Shown here one piece after another: positions 4,555-13,213 of a stretch of 29,524 nt of DNA. Source of the stretch: a virus; the IMG/VR virus record IMGVR_UViG_3300044718_000056, positions 1 through 29,524 of that record; one strand, 5' to 3'. How positions within the stretch are numbered: the first letter of the stretch is position 1; the number at the start of each line of letters is the position of its first letter. The notes below the pieces were generated by a model. That model saw only the letters and a program-made list of their open reading frames with translations. It was not told where the DNA came from and searched no databases. The position numbers and the translations under genes are program-made.

Positions 4555-6084
4555 TCAGTCAAAGCCACCCGTGACGTCCCAATCAACGATCATCAGTGAT
4601 GATCCGATTGACCACCCGGCGCCACCTCCCGGTGGAAGAGGTACGAACCCACCGGCGGAAGGATCCGAGAAATCTGTCGGGAACGCGGGAGAAAAAACCG
4701 ATCCGTCATCGGTCAGGGTCGTAGTGGAAGCTCCCGGTATTTGGTGCCACTGATGATACAACACGCCGTCGCCAAACGCGTCGAACTTGTTGATCGGCGG
4801 TCCCACTAAATCTTGCGGCGCGTCGTTCACTGCCTGAGCCCACACCCAAAAGCTAACCGTCCGGCTCAATGCGGAGACGGGTGATTGAGGTATGGCGCCG
4901 AAGTTGCCCCGCCTGCTGCTGGCTACAATGATGTCCCACGCCTCCCCCAGTTGTGTGTTGTGAAGGACGGATTTGCCCATGCCTCCCGGGCTTCCGGGGT
5001 GAGCAATGCTCGGATGTCCGATTCCGCTCGCGTAGTCGGCCTGGGCGTCGGCGGCGGTGAACGGTCCGAAGCCCGCATCGGCGTGGCCGGTGGCGTTCTG
5101 TCCATCGTCGGCGATCCCGATCGTTTGGACGCCTGAAACCGCATCCACCGCAACCACGCAAAACGTGGTGAGCGTCGCGCTGGCTAGTTGCGCGATGCCG
5201 ACGACGACACCTCCCCCGACCGTTCGCGTCATCATGTCGACCGCGTCCCTGAGCCGGTTGAGCCAGACGCCGTCCGGCAGGTCGTCGGTCCAGCAAAAGC
5301 TTGCCAGTGTCAGCGCCGTTGATGGCGCTAACCCGGTTCCGCCCGCATTCTGGTAGTCGGCCAAATCCTCGTGCAGATAATCGACCCCTGAATATTGATC
5401 CTCTGACACGGCCCAACCAGGATCACCCGACATAGCGGCATGGCCGGCGCCGTCCGTGTGAGCAACGTACTCCATCGTAACCCCACTCAAATGCTGTTGA
5501 TCATCTGGCGTTGTCGCGGTCTCTCCAAACAGAGGATCGGTGGCAGGGTGGGCCCAGAACGCGGTCCCGAGCCTGGCGGTGAATCGGGCACGCTGGCCGA
5601 TTGTCCCGGTGGTGTCGAGCTTCCAAATCTTCCGCGACCAACTGCGGTACCAGCCGGTCGTCGGCGGGAAAAGAATCGGTCCGGAGTCATCGGCGGTGAG
5701 TGACGGGAGGAAGCTCGCGCCCTCGATCACGAACGCGGACCCGTCCGCGTTTTTCGTCCTCGCGAAGTACGGCGCCATCAGGACCACCAGCGCCTGCAGC
5801 TTGGCCCAGCATTGTGTTTGGTATGTGGCGCCGTAGCTGAGAGTCAGCGGGTATTGGATCGAGGTATCATCACTGCCGTCGATCGGACTGACGATGATCG
5901 CGCCCCCGCTTCCATCGGGCTTGACCGTCGCAGCCAACGGCGCGAAGGTGGATCCGACCGCGTAGCAGCGTTGCAATATTTTGCGGGCGAACATGTTGTA
6001 GGCGCTGATGCTCTCATCGGTGGCGGCGTTGAACATGTCGACGCTCACCTGGTCGCGCCAGTCGCTAGCCCAAACGAAGCTCAT
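4555..6084 (-). CDS. Putative distal tail / receptor-binding protein
   Basis: 509 aa, rich in Gly, Ser, Thr, Asp and aromatic residues, with no signal peptide or membrane segment, as expected for a beta-rich virion protein. Position is the main evidence: it lies after the tape measure and two further tail genes, where siphophages encode tail-tip and host-recognition proteins. Two segments (about 165-215 and 395-470) contain many Trp and Gly. I do not recognise a family and no lytic domain is visible. Confidence 0.6.
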   Translation of the reverse strand: MSFVWASDWRDQVSVDMFNAATDESISAYNMFARKILQRCYAVGSTFAPLAATVKPDGSGGAIIVSPIDGSDDTSIQYPLTLSYGATYQTQCWAKLQALVVLMAPYFARTKNADGSAFVIEGASFLPSLTADDSGPILFPPTTGWYRSWSRKIWKLDTTGTIGQRARFTARLGTAFWAHPATDPLFGETATTPDDQQHLSGVTMEYVAHTDGAGHAAMSGDPGWAVSEDQYSGVDYLHEDLADYQNAGGTGLAPSTALTLASFCWTDDLPDGVWLNRLRDAVDMMTRTVGGGVVVGIAQLASATLTTFCVVAVDAVSGVQTIGIADDGQNATGHADAGFGPFTAADAQADYASGIGHPSIAHPGSPGGMGKSVLHNTQLGEAWDIIVASSRRGNFGAIPQSPVSALSRTVSFWVWAQAVNDAPQDLVGPPINKFDAFGDGVLYHQWHQIPGASTTTLTDDGSVFSPAFPTDFSDPSAGGFVPLPPGGGAGWSIGSSLMIVDWDVTGGFD

Positions 6085-6086
6085 TT

Positions 6087-6554
6087 TTAAGATCCTGAAT
6101 GAAAGCCGGGGTAATCCACGATCCAGCCGCCGACGGGCGTCAAGTCGTCCCCGATTTGTAGAACCTTCCCGCGGCCGGTTGCTGTAGGCAAGGCCGGCAG
6201 GAACCGGAAATAAGGTGTCCCGTCCGAATCGAACGACTGAAACATTCTCACGATGGTTCCGCTGGTGTTCACAATACCCGACTCAAACAAGGCGGTGGCA
6301 AACTTGGTGGTGGTCGTCCCGCTGCGACCTCCGGTTTTGTCGGTCAAGTCGCCCTCGCCGTCTTCGGTCTGCTCTGTCCAGGCGTACTGCGTCGGCGTTC
6401 CTCCGTCGTTGTCCCCCAGCTTGGCCGGGAATTCGCGGTTGCTGTACGATCGCTTCTGCGACCCTTGCCCACGGCGGCCGTCTGGCGCATCGAGGACCTG
6501 GTTGACCGCTTTGACGATCTTCTTTGCTCCAGCGCTTGTGAATTTGGCGGCCAT
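6087..6554 (-). CDS. Hypothetical tail-cluster protein
   Basis: 155 aa. Lys-rich N-terminus (MAAKFTSAGAKKIVKAVNQV), then a polar Gly/Thr/Asp-rich part and a C-terminal part that looks beta-rich (TIVRMFQSFDSDGTPYFRF). The start overlaps the stop of the preceding gene by one base (TGATG). Its size and place suggest a minor tail or baseplate component. Not recognised. Confidence 0.6.
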   Translation of the reverse strand: MAAKFTSAGAKKIVKAVNQVLDAPDGRRGQGSQKRSYSNREFPAKLGDNDGGTPTQYAWTEQTEDGEGDLTDKTGGRSGTTTTKFATALFESGIVNTSGTIVRMFQSFDSDGTPYFRFLPALPTATGRGKVLQIGDDLTPVGGWIVDYPGFHSGS

Positions 6555-7483
6555 CAGGATAACCCATCGAAAAGCCCGCTCAGATCTGCTTCGTCGGGGC
6601 TGTAGAAGTCGAGATACTCAGGATCGGCGTCGGCATCGAGCTTGGCGCCCATTCCGTCCAGGCGGGCTGGCGCTGACAGCAACTGCCCGTCTGTATCCAT
6701 CAACTGCTTGATCTTCGTCGCGTCGTCCGGATCGATTTCGTAATAACCCTGGTCGAGCACGTGCTCAACGAATGTGTCATCGCGGCCGATCAGCGTGATT
6801 TGCACTTTCCAGACGGGCGTGGAGTCATCATCCAGCTTGAGCGTGGTCGACATGCTGATCTCATCGCAAAGCAGTTGGCGGGCGTCGTAGGTGCGCGACA
6901 TCCCCTTAATGTCGAAGCTCACGCCGCTATCGTTGACCTTGCCTCGCAGGCCGGCAAAAGTTCCGCTGTCGGCGCTGGTCGTGTTGTAGGAGATCTCGAT
7001 GATCTCGTCGTAGTGCGTTTCGGGAATCGAAGGGTCGAACGGTTGCTTGGCTGAGTTCACGACGTCGATGGGGTTCCCGTCTGAGTCCTTCGACTGATAC
7101 ATGGTCTGGGTGACCTTCTGTCCCTTGATCGAGATATCGATGTTCCACTTCGAAGTGTCCGGCGGCTGGAACACGAACTTCCGGGTGAACTGCACCTGCA
7201 CCTCGAACACATACGGGCTTTCGGTGGATCGCCGCGGAGTGGATTGCGTGCATTTGAAACCGGCCTGGCCATCGACGGTGTAGAGGCTCCCTGGCAACGG
7301 CACGAAGTTTCCACTCATGATGCTGGCGCTGGCCGCGGCGAGAATGGCCGGCTGCGCTCCGGTCGCGTCGTCGACGACGATAAAAGTGCGCAGAAGCTGT
7401 TGCGTAACATTCCCCTGGTCGTCGGACGTGGTGGTGGCCTGGTCCTGGCGCTTGGTGTCGTAATAGATTTTGCTCCAGGCCAT
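6554..7483 (-). CDS. Putative minor tail protein following the tape measure
   Basis: 309 aa from the ATG at 7483 (GGGGG 6 nt upstream). A beta-rich sequence with repeated segments of the type FVFQPPDTSKWNIDISIKG and WKVQITLIGRDD. It starts 10 bp after the tape measure stop, the slot of distal tail or tail-tip hub proteins in lambda-like tails. No family match recalled; the assignment rests on order. Confidence 0.55.
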   Translation of the reverse strand: MAWSKIYYDTKRQDQATTTSDDQGNVTQQLLRTFIVVDDATGAQPAILAAASASIMSGNFVPLPGSLYTVDGQAGFKCTQSTPRRSTESPYVFEVQVQFTRKFVFQPPDTSKWNIDISIKGQKVTQTMYQSKDSDGNPIDVVNSAKQPFDPSIPETHYDEIIEISYNTTSADSGTFAGLRGKVNDSGVSFDIKGMSRTYDARQLLCDEISMSTTLKLDDDSTPVWKVQITLIGRDDTFVEHVLDQGYYEIDPDDATKIKQLMDTDGQLLSAPARLDGMGAKLDADADPEYLDFYSPDEADLSGLFDGLS

Positions 7484-7493
7484 GCCTTGCCCC

Positions 7494-9248
7494 CTATCCG
7501 GCGTCCACAACCTCGTCCGCGTTCTGGTCTGCGTTCATCTGGTAGCGATAGATCTCCTGCAAGTAGAAAGTGGACTTCTTCACGTCCTCCTGCTGCATTT
7601 TGCTGGTGCGCACCAGGTCCTTGATCGGATCGGCTTTCTCCGGCTCTTTTGCTGGGCCCTTAAAATCAAACCGTCGCGTCTCGGCGCCGGTTTTCTTGTC
7701 GGCGGTGAGATCCTTGAAACTCGATTGCAGTTCCTTGTTGGCTTTTCCCACGCCGTCGGCGTAGGCCTTGGCATCGAGCAAGCCCTCGCCCTGCAACTTG
7801 TCGAGTTTGGCAAGCTGGTCCTGGTATTTGTCCAGAGGTCCCCGCGCGTCCTCGATCAGCTTCTTGGCCTCTTCCTGGTCTTTCTTAAAATCCTCCAGGT
7901 GCTTGAGCTGCTCGGAGAGGGCGTTTGCCTTGGCGATGTCGGCCGGCTTGGCGTTGAGCGCTTTGAGCTCGTTGATTTTCTTCTCGGCCTCGGTCAGTCC
8001 GAAACCCGATACCTCGGCCTGCATCCCTTTGATGATCTCATCGATCTTCTTTTGCGCGATGCCGAACCCCTCGGCGATCGGGCTGGCAATGTCGGCCTTG
8101 TGCGCGGCGATGTGCTGGGCGGTCTCATCGTGCTTCTTCTTGATCCCGTCAAAGAACGAATCGACCTTGTCCTGGTTGCTGCCGATGCTGGCGGCGGCAT
8201 CACCCGTCTGCTTTTCCAGGCCTTGGCGCGTCTGTTTCACGACGTCGATCGCTTCGCTGATCCATGCGGGTTTCTCCCATTTGGTTTTGCTCAGCTTATT
8301 GTGGACCCACACCAGGCCTTCTGCGACGGCGCCCACACCGCGCAGGATTAGTTCCATGCCTCCCACGATGATTGTGGCCGTCGCCAGCACACCTGTCTTG
8401 AGCACAAGGTACGCATCCATCACGATCGCGACACCCTTGGCGATGTAGTGCAGACCGGTGGAAATCTTTTCGGCCATCGCGTCGGCCGGCGGCACAAGCC
8501 CGACGATTTTCTCAGCCAATTCTGAAATGAGCGGCGCCACCGCGATCGCGATTTTGTTCTGCAAACCCTCGAAGGCCATGTTGATGTCTTCGATCTTCTC
8601 ATGCGCCTCGACCAGCTTGGCGGCATCGGTCTCCGACAGTGCCAGCCCGAACTTGTGCGCTTTGGCCGCGGCCTCCTCAAGGCCTGCCCCGCCGGCGGCG
8701 AAAATCGGATGGAGCTTTTGGCCTTCTTTCCCGAAGATCTCAAGTTCGGCCCGTGCCTGGGCAAGCGGGTCCTTGATGCCGTGTATTTTCTCGGCGATCA
8801 GTTTGAAAACTTCATCGGGTTTTTTTCCCTCCAGGTCTTTGGCGCTGATGCCGATTTCCTTCAATGCGTCGGCGGCGGGCCCGGCGCCCTCGCGCGCCTC
8901 GGCCAGCCCCTTCATCATGTGCATCAGCGCATGGTTGAATTCCTCGGTATCCAGTCCAGCCATGCGGCCGGCAACCTGCAGCTCCTGCAAACTGGCGGTG
9001 GTGATTCCCAGCGACGCGCTGGTGCGGTACGCGGCCGTGCCGGCTTTGATGACTTCCTCGGTGACGCTCTTGAGTTTCTCCAGGGCGATGGCGAACCCCA
9101 GCGCTTCGAAGGCATGTTTGAAGTTTTCGCCCAGATTCTTAGCGTGCTCCCCGGTTTCCTTCATCTGCTTGCGCGTCTGCTCAAGCCCCTGCTTCAGCTC
9201 CGCGTTCTGGGCTTCCATCTTCAGGATGACTGAACCCATCGTTCCCAC
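7494..9248 (-). CDS. Tail tape measure protein
   Basis: About 584 aa. The N-terminus is helical and coiled-coil (KMEAQNAELKQGLEQTRKQM), followed by Ala-rich helices with the features typical of TP901/lambda-type tape measures (ASLGITTASLQELQVAGRMAGL, then EEFNHALMHMMKGLAEA). A hydrophobic segment lies at about residues 275-315, and the second half is rich in Lys and Glu helices. It is short for the family, implying a short tail tube if length scales as usual. Start: the GTG at 9248 stands 6 nt after GGGGG; the ATG at 9239 is the alternative. It follows the frameshifted chaperone pair, as in lambda. Confidence 0.9.
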   Translation of the reverse strand: MGTMGSVILKMEAQNAELKQGLEQTRKQMKETGEHAKNLGENFKHAFEALGFAIALEKLKSVTEEVIKAGTAAYRTSASLGITTASLQELQVAGRMAGLDTEEFNHALMHMMKGLAEAREGAGPAADALKEIGISAKDLEGKKPDEVFKLIAEKIHGIKDPLAQARAELEIFGKEGQKLHPIFAAGGAGLEEAAAKAHKFGLALSETDAAKLVEAHEKIEDINMAFEGLQNKIAIAVAPLISELAEKIVGLVPPADAMAEKISTGLHYIAKGVAIVMDAYLVLKTGVLATATIIVGGMELILRGVGAVAEGLVWVHNKLSKTKWEKPAWISEAIDVVKQTRQGLEKQTGDAAASIGSNQDKVDSFFDGIKKKHDETAQHIAAHKADIASPIAEGFGIAQKKIDEIIKGMQAEVSGFGLTEAEKKINELKALNAKPADIAKANALSEQLKHLEDFKKDQEEAKKLIEDARGPLDKYQDQLAKLDKLQGEGLLDAKAYADGVGKANKELQSSFKDLTADKKTGAETRRFDFKGPAKEPEKADPIKDLVRTSKMQQEDVKKSTFYLQEIYRYQMNADQNADEVVDAG

Positions 9249-9262
9249 TGGCCACCCCCTTT

Positions 9263-9616
9263 CTATTCCCACGTCAAACCTAGCGATTTCACGGCGTTAT
9301 TAACCTGGTTCTGCACGACCGCGGCCGCCGCGGTGGGATCGGCCGCGGCGTCGCGCCACGTTCTGCCCCAGTCCATCATGAAATCCGATGCCGCGAAGGC
9401 CTCGGCGTTCTTGTCCCGGTGGATGTTAGCCAGCGTCTGCGCGACGATCGCGTTGGCCAGTTCTCCCCGCGCGGCGCTGTCGATCGGCTCCAGGCGGTCG
9501 AACGCTTCCCATTCGGCAAGTTCCCCGCTATCCGTTTCCTCCAGCAATCTTCTGACGGTCATCTTCAGCGCCCGGGCCAGCCGGAAGTAAAACAGCCGGC
9601 CCGGCCGCTTCAGGAG
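9263..9616 (-). CDS. Tail assembly chaperone, -1 frameshift extension (lambda T-like)
   Basis: This is the -1 frame reached from the slippery site at 9622-9616. It continues LLKRPGRLFYF and then MTVRRLLEETDSGELAEWEAF, which matches the lambda T/DUF4035 type (R-ELL-E-DS-EL-EW-A---LEPI, then LANIHRD, then DFM-DW). The fusion product would be 231 aa. An internal ATG at 9562 could give a separate 99-aa protein. In lambda, G and G-T bind the tape measure and recruit tube protein in a fixed ratio; here the next gene is the tape measure and the tube gene lies upstream. Confidence 0.85.
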   Translation of the reverse strand, partial: LLKRPGRLFYFRLARALKMTVRRLLEETDSGELAEWEAFDRLEPIDSAARGELANAIVAQTLANIHRDKNAEAFAASDFMMDWGRTWRDAAADPTAAAAVVQNQVNNAVKSLGLTWE

Positions 9617-9957
9617 TTTTTTGTCAGTTCGTCCACATCCTGCTTGGTCAGCCCATTGACCTTGGCTGCCAGCGTGTAGAGTCGATCGAGTTCCCGGCTG
9701 TCCATCTCCGACAACTGGACGATGTCATCCTCGGTGAACACGCGGTCCCCCTGGTCATCGGACAACGTCTTGACCACCAGCTTGGCCCGGAACTGTTCCT
9801 TGACCATTTTGCCGTCATTGTAGACTTGTCCCTCGAACTGATCGCGCTCGGTTCCGGTCATGACGCGGATATTGCAAGCCACACCCCACGCGAGCGTGGG
9901 TTCCAGCTTGTTCTTGTTCGCGATCGCGGCCGCGAGGATCTGATCTTTAAGGCTCAT
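9610..9957 (-). CDS. Tail assembly chaperone, zero-frame product (lambda G-like)
   Basis: 115 aa from the ATG at 9957 (GGAG 9 nt upstream); it ends TKQDVDELTKNS at the slippery site. A small, charged protein with a TGTERDQFEGQVYNDGKMV segment, as in siphophage GpG-type chaperones of the tail-accessory families. It is cytoplasmic, binds the tape measure during tail assembly and is absent from virions in characterised phages. Frameshifting at its end yields the longer G-T form. Confidence 0.85.
   Translation of the reverse strand: MSLKDQILAAAIANKNKLEPTLAWGVACNIRVMTGTERDQFEGQVYNDGKMVKEQFRAKLVVKTLSDDQGDRVFTEDDIVQLSEMDSRELDRLYTLAAKVNGLTKQDVDELTKNS
9616..9622 (-). promoter_or_regulatory. Programmed -1 ribosomal frameshift site, A AAA AAC
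   Basis: On the minus strand the last sense codons read ACA AAA AAC TCC TGA, giving the slippery heptamer A AAA AAC in the correct zero-frame phasing four bases before the stop. About 11 nt downstream the RNA can form a GC hairpin (CCGGGCC with GGCCCGG, enclosing GCCGG with CCGGC). After a -1 slip the frame is open and joins the T-like ORF at 9562. Confidence 0.85.
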
Positions 9958-10033
9958 TCGCTGCTCCGTGTAAAGAAAACTCAATTCGACCGGCTCCCCG
10001 GCTCGGCCGCGATCTGGGCGACGGCGGAAAATC

Positions 10034-11158
10034 TCAGGCCGGGGCGTGCTCGGCTGGCTGCGCTGCCGGCGGATCTACAATGCTCGTCCCCGTTTCCGTC
10101 ACGTCCGGATTCTGATTCGGCGCTTTGGCGAACATGGGCTTGAGCGTGATCCCGGCTTTGGTCCGCTGGCGCACATTTCCCGTGAGCGTGGCGCTACTGT
10201 TCCCGTCCACCGTGATATCGGTCTGGCCCTCGTCGACGACAAACGTGTTATGGTCGATGCTGGCGCTGACTCCCTGCTTCACCGCGATGTGCGGGTCTTT
10301 GTCCAGGGGCATCGGGAAAACGTTCCCGCTGACCGTGATGGACGCGTTGGTTCCAGCGCGCGTTCCTTTCGACTGCCCGGCCCGCATGTAGGGGAGGATC
10401 TTGTTCCCGCTGATTGTTGCTTGGCCCATCCGGATCGCGATGGCTTCCTTGTTGTAAGCGTTGCGGTCATTGCCCACATAGTTGGCCTGGATGATCGCGC
10501 CGGTTGGGATGCGGCCGTTCTGGTCAACGTCGCTGCGCAGGCAGTCTTCCCCGATGCTGCCCTCGAAGTGGCTGTTGGTGATCTTGATTCGGTCAGCCAT
10601 CCAGTAGACCGTCACGCCGTTGGTGAGTCCGCAAGTTACCTTGTCCACCTTGGCGTCGGATCCTCCGATGTCGCACAGCAACAAAGTATTGATCCCGGTT
10701 CCCGCGGCCGCGTTCACGTCGGGCACGATTAGGTCGTGCAGGTAGGTTCCCAGCGCATAGGTGCGCACACACACGACACCGCGCTTGATGGTTCCCCCGT
10801 GCAATTCGAAGTTAATGCCGTTCACCCGGATGTCGCTGGTAGCGTCCGGCGGCGGGAACATCGCTAGAACCGCTCCATTCAGGTTCAGGCTGACATTGTT
10901 GGCTTTGACGACCGGAAGGCCGTTCATCGCCCATTGTCCCGGCTCAAGGGTAATGACGGCGTTATCGTGGGCGCTGTTCAGGGCGGCGACCAGGTCGGAA
11001 CCGAGTGGCAGCAATGGCACTGGTGCCGGCGTGGGCGTTGGTGTTGGTGTGGGGACGGGAAACCATGCGGCTTCACAAGCAATGCAGGCGTGCTGCCAGC
11101 CGGCGTTGAACTCTGGGCTTTGTCCGGCGGGCACGGTAGGCAATGTGGTCGGATTCAT
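10034..11158 (-). CDS. Right-handed beta-helix (pectate-lyase-like) virion protein
   Basis: 374 aa. A short N-terminal domain (about 35 aa, with Cys25 and Cys28) is joined by a Pro-Thr repeat linker (residues 35-47) to a domain of short repeating strands with N-ladder-like turns (NNVSLNLNG, RVNGINFELHGGTIKRG, KITNSHFEG, TISGNKILP, TVSGNVFPM, SIDHNTFVV, TLTGNVRQR). This is the pattern of parallel beta-helix proteins such as tailspike depolymerases and pectate lyases. A capsule- or polysaccharide-degrading or binding role is likely. Its place between the tail tube and the chaperone genes is unusual for a tailspike. Confidence 0.75.
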   Translation of the reverse strand: MNPTTLPTVPAGQSPEFNAGWQHACIACEAAWFPVPTPTPTPTPAPVPLLPLGSDLVAALNSAHDNAVITLEPGQWAMNGLPVVKANNVSLNLNGAVLAMFPPPDATSDIRVNGINFELHGGTIKRGVVCVRTYALGTYLHDLIVPDVNAAAGTGINTLLLCDIGGSDAKVDKVTCGLTNGVTVYWMADRIKITNSHFEGSIGEDCLRSDVDQNGRIPTGAIIQANYVGNDRNAYNKEAIAIRMGQATISGNKILPYMRAGQSKGTRAGTNASITVSGNVFPMPLDKDPHIAVKQGVSASIDHNTFVVDEGQTDITVDGNSSATLTGNVRQRTKAGITLKPMFAKAPNQNPDVTETGTSIVDPPAAQPAEHAPA

Positions 11159-11227
11159 GGCGTGTCTTTCGAGAGAGGAGAAAGAAAGAAATTGAACGTT
11201 TCGCGAATGGCTGAACGATCGAGCGTT

Positions 11228-11878
11228 TTACGTACCGCTGACGGCGCCGGCCAAATCTCCCAACTGGTTGGCCAGCTTGGCGGCTGCCGGCGGAAGCGCC
11301 GGCGCGAGTCCAGCGGCGGCGGTTTGAACGACCTTGGCGACTCCAGGAACGTTCTGCGCGGCGGGATGATTGAGAAGATCAATGATGGCGGGCGCAATGG
11401 CGGCGCCTGCGGTAATGATGCTGCCGGCGATGGGACTGCCGGCCTGGGTGACCAGGTTACTGACTTCCGGAGCAGCCGCGGCAATCGTGTCCTCGGCGGC
11501 GTCGGCCCGGCTCTTGTGGCTCGCGCGGCTCCAGGCGAGTACTCCGGCCGACAGTGCGAGGATCGCATTCAGCGCCAATGAGCCGTATGGCACCATCGAC
11601 ACCAGCGCGCCGATAACGGGATTGCTTCCTCCGGTGGTGATGACGGTGGCTAATTCACCCGGCACGTTGCGCGGCGTGGCCGGCGACGCCGGCGTGGCTG
11701 GCTTGGCCGGCGGCGTCGGCGGCGTGGCTGGCTGTGACGTCGGTTGCGTGGTGGCGGCGTGTGGCGCGAACTCCGGCGCAGCCTGGTCGAGGGCTGCGCA
11801 GCCTGGTTCGCAGAACAGCACGGCAGCGCCCGCGATAAGAGCGAGCGCGGCGAATAAGACGATGGATCTGAGCTTCAT
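11228..11878 (-). CDS. Signal-bearing Ala/Pro-rich membrane-associated protein, possible holin or spanin-like
   Basis: 216 aa from the ATG at 11878 (GGGGGGAACC just upstream). The N-terminus MKLRSIVLFAALALIAGAAV is a signal peptide or anchor, with two Cys following but no proper lipobox. Residues 40-70 form a Thr/Gln/Pro/Ala-rich linker; then come two hydrophobic segments (about 93-116 and 145-165) and an Ala-rich tail. Export is likely. It lies between the tail tube and beta-helix genes and could be a lysis protein or a membrane-acting virion protein; the sequence does not decide. Confidence 0.55.
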   Translation of the reverse strand: MKLRSIVLFAALALIAGAAVLFCEPGCAALDQAAPEFAPHAATTQPTSQPATPPTPPAKPATPASPATPRNVPGELATVITTGGSNPVIGALVSMVPYGSLALNAILALSAGVLAWSRASHKSRADAAEDTIAAAAPEVSNLVTQAGSPIAGSIITAGAAIAPAIIDLLNHPAAQNVPGVAKVVQTAAAGLAPALPPAAAKLANQLGDLAGAVSGT

Positions 11879-11930
11879 GGTTCCCCCCAAAAAAAGTGAC
11901 GGCAGAAACGTGCGCAAAGCTGCGCATGAT

Positions 11931-12347
11931 TTATGATAATGTGAAGACAGCGTCGCCGCTGACGGTGAGCTTGAAGTCGCAGCTCATTTCCTGCTTAAGT
12001 GGCGTCTCGTCCCCCAGCTCGCTCATGAAGGCGGCGAACGCGCTGGTGCTGGTCCCGTCCGGACGGACGAACTTCCAGAATTTCGGGACACCCACCATTG
12101 CTTCGAGCGCGACGCGCTTGTCCTTGTCGTAAACCACCTTCACGTCCCAATCCCCCACGTCCTTCCAGCCGGGGATTTTTTCGCCGAACAAATCGGGCGA
12201 GTCATTGCGTTGGATGACGATCTTCTCGACGACTTTTTTGCCCGGCTTCAAATCCAGGATCTCCGCGATCGGAGCGTAGGTTCCTCCGGACGTGGCGCTG
12301 GATGAAAGTGCGTACCCAAACCCGATTGCTGCTTTTGTCGCGGCCAT
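11931..12347 (-). CDS. Major tail tube protein
   Basis: 138 aa, start ATG at 12347 after GGGGGAAAT. Sequence such as EILDLKPGKKVVEKIVIQRNDS and KIPGWKDVGDWDVKVVYDKDKR fits the lambda gpV/phage tail tube fold: beta-sandwich strands with the G-W-x-D-x-G-D-x-x-V motif that lies in the long loop of tube proteins. The gene follows the tail terminator, in the conserved order terminator - tube - chaperones - tape measure. Monomers would stack in hexameric rings. Confidence 0.85.
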   Translation of the reverse strand: MAATKAAIGFGYALSSSATSGGTYAPIAEILDLKPGKKVVEKIVIQRNDSPDLFGEKIPGWKDVGDWDVKVVYDKDKRVALEAMVGVPKFWKFVRPDGTSTSAFAAFMSELGDETPLKQEMSCDFKLTVSGDAVFTLS

Positions 12348-12356
12348 ATTTCCCCC

Positions 12357-12773
12357 TCAGTCGGTCGTGTACCAAATGTTGAATGAACACTCGCGCACGA
12401 AATACAGGATCTCTTCGGTCTGTGGCTCAGTGATGACGTCGTCACTGATGCCGTCTTCCTTCAGGAAGCTCCCCTGGACTGTGATCCCGCTCCAGACTCC
12501 TTTTTGCGAATCAAGCACGGCCTCCAGCGCGTCGGCGATCTCGGTGGCGGCTTCGTGCGTCTCCGCGATCGCAGCAATGACGATGTCGCAATTGCGCAGG
12601 CCTGTCGGCCCGTCGTTGGCGGTGAGATTGGTCTGATTCTGCACCTTGTACACGGCCAGCGGGTAATCCTTGTTGTTCTGCCGGTCGTACTCCGGAAACA
12701 GCCGGTCGACGATCAACGCGGCGATGTCTCCGTCTGCCAGCAACTTCGCGACTACCGCGGCTTCAATGCTCAC
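12357..12773 (-). CDS. Tail terminator / completion protein (DUF3168-like)
   Basis: 138 aa, beginning SIEAAVVAKLLADGDIAALIVDRLFPEYDRQ and continuing YPLAVYKVQNQTN, the usual profile of DUF3168-type tail completion proteins (lambda U-like position). The GTG at 12773 overlaps the stop of the previous gene (GTGA) and has GGAGG upstream. It would cap the tail tube at the head-proximal end and interact with the head-tail joining proteins encoded just before. Confidence 0.85.
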   Translation of the reverse strand: MSIEAAVVAKLLADGDIAALIVDRLFPEYDRQNNKDYPLAVYKVQNQTNLTANDGPTGLRNCDIVIAAIAETHEAATEIADALEAVLDSQKGVWSGITVQGSFLKEDGISDDVITEPQTEEILYFVRECSFNIWYTTD

Positions 12774-13213
12774 TTGCCGCCTCCGGCTTTCAGTTCCTCG
12801 TCAGTCAATTGCTTCCAGGCGTCGATGGTTGTCTGTGCGGCCTCGTCGCTCGATTCGTCGAACGCGCGCTTCAGAAAATCGTTGGCCGGCACCATCTTCC
12901 TGGCGTCTCCCAGCGCTCGGCGGCCGACCCGGTGTCCGTACAACACGAACGATGCGTAGAAGGCCTCGCCCGCGTAATCCTTCGCACTCACCCCCACGGT
13001 GATCGTCGTCTTGTCCTTGCTGCGCTTGCCGGCCCGCACCTTGATATTGCGCTTGGTGCGGCCGCTCCAGGATGGCGCCTCCCCCTGCGATGCGCTCTTC
13101 AACACTTGTCCACCGGCACGAAGGCCCTTGCGGATGATCTTGCGCTCCATGGCCTTGTCCAACCTGTCGAGGTTGGCGATGGCTTCCTTCATGCCGGTGA
13201 GTTCCGCTTTCAT
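12770..13213 (-). CDS. HK97 gp10-like tail-head joining protein
   Basis: 147 aa. A helical N-terminus (MKAELTGMKEAIANLDRLDKAM), then RKGLRAGGQVLKSAS and TGRLKRNIKV-like SGRTKRNIKVRAG, and a later GHRVGRRALGDARKMVPANDFLKRAFDE: the typical HK97-gp10 (neck/tail completion) profile, including the pattern of a buried VGVSAKDYAGEAFYASFVLYG strand. The start overlaps the stop of the adaptor gene by 4 nt. It stands in the conserved connector order gp6 - adaptor - gp10 - terminator - tube. Confidence 0.85.
   Translation of the reverse strand: MKAELTGMKEAIANLDRLDKAMERKIIRKGLRAGGQVLKSASQGEAPSWSGRTKRNIKVRAGKRSKDKTTITVGVSAKDYAGEAFYASFVLYGHRVGRRALGDARKMVPANDFLKRAFDESSDEAAQTTIDAWKQLTDEELKAGGGK

Noticed and set aside
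8458-9303. A 281-aa Ser/Ala-rich plus-strand ORF, and the 293-aa ORF at 7470-8351
   Set aside because: Both are antisense to the tape measure gene; their composition mirrors its Ala/Lys/Glu codons.
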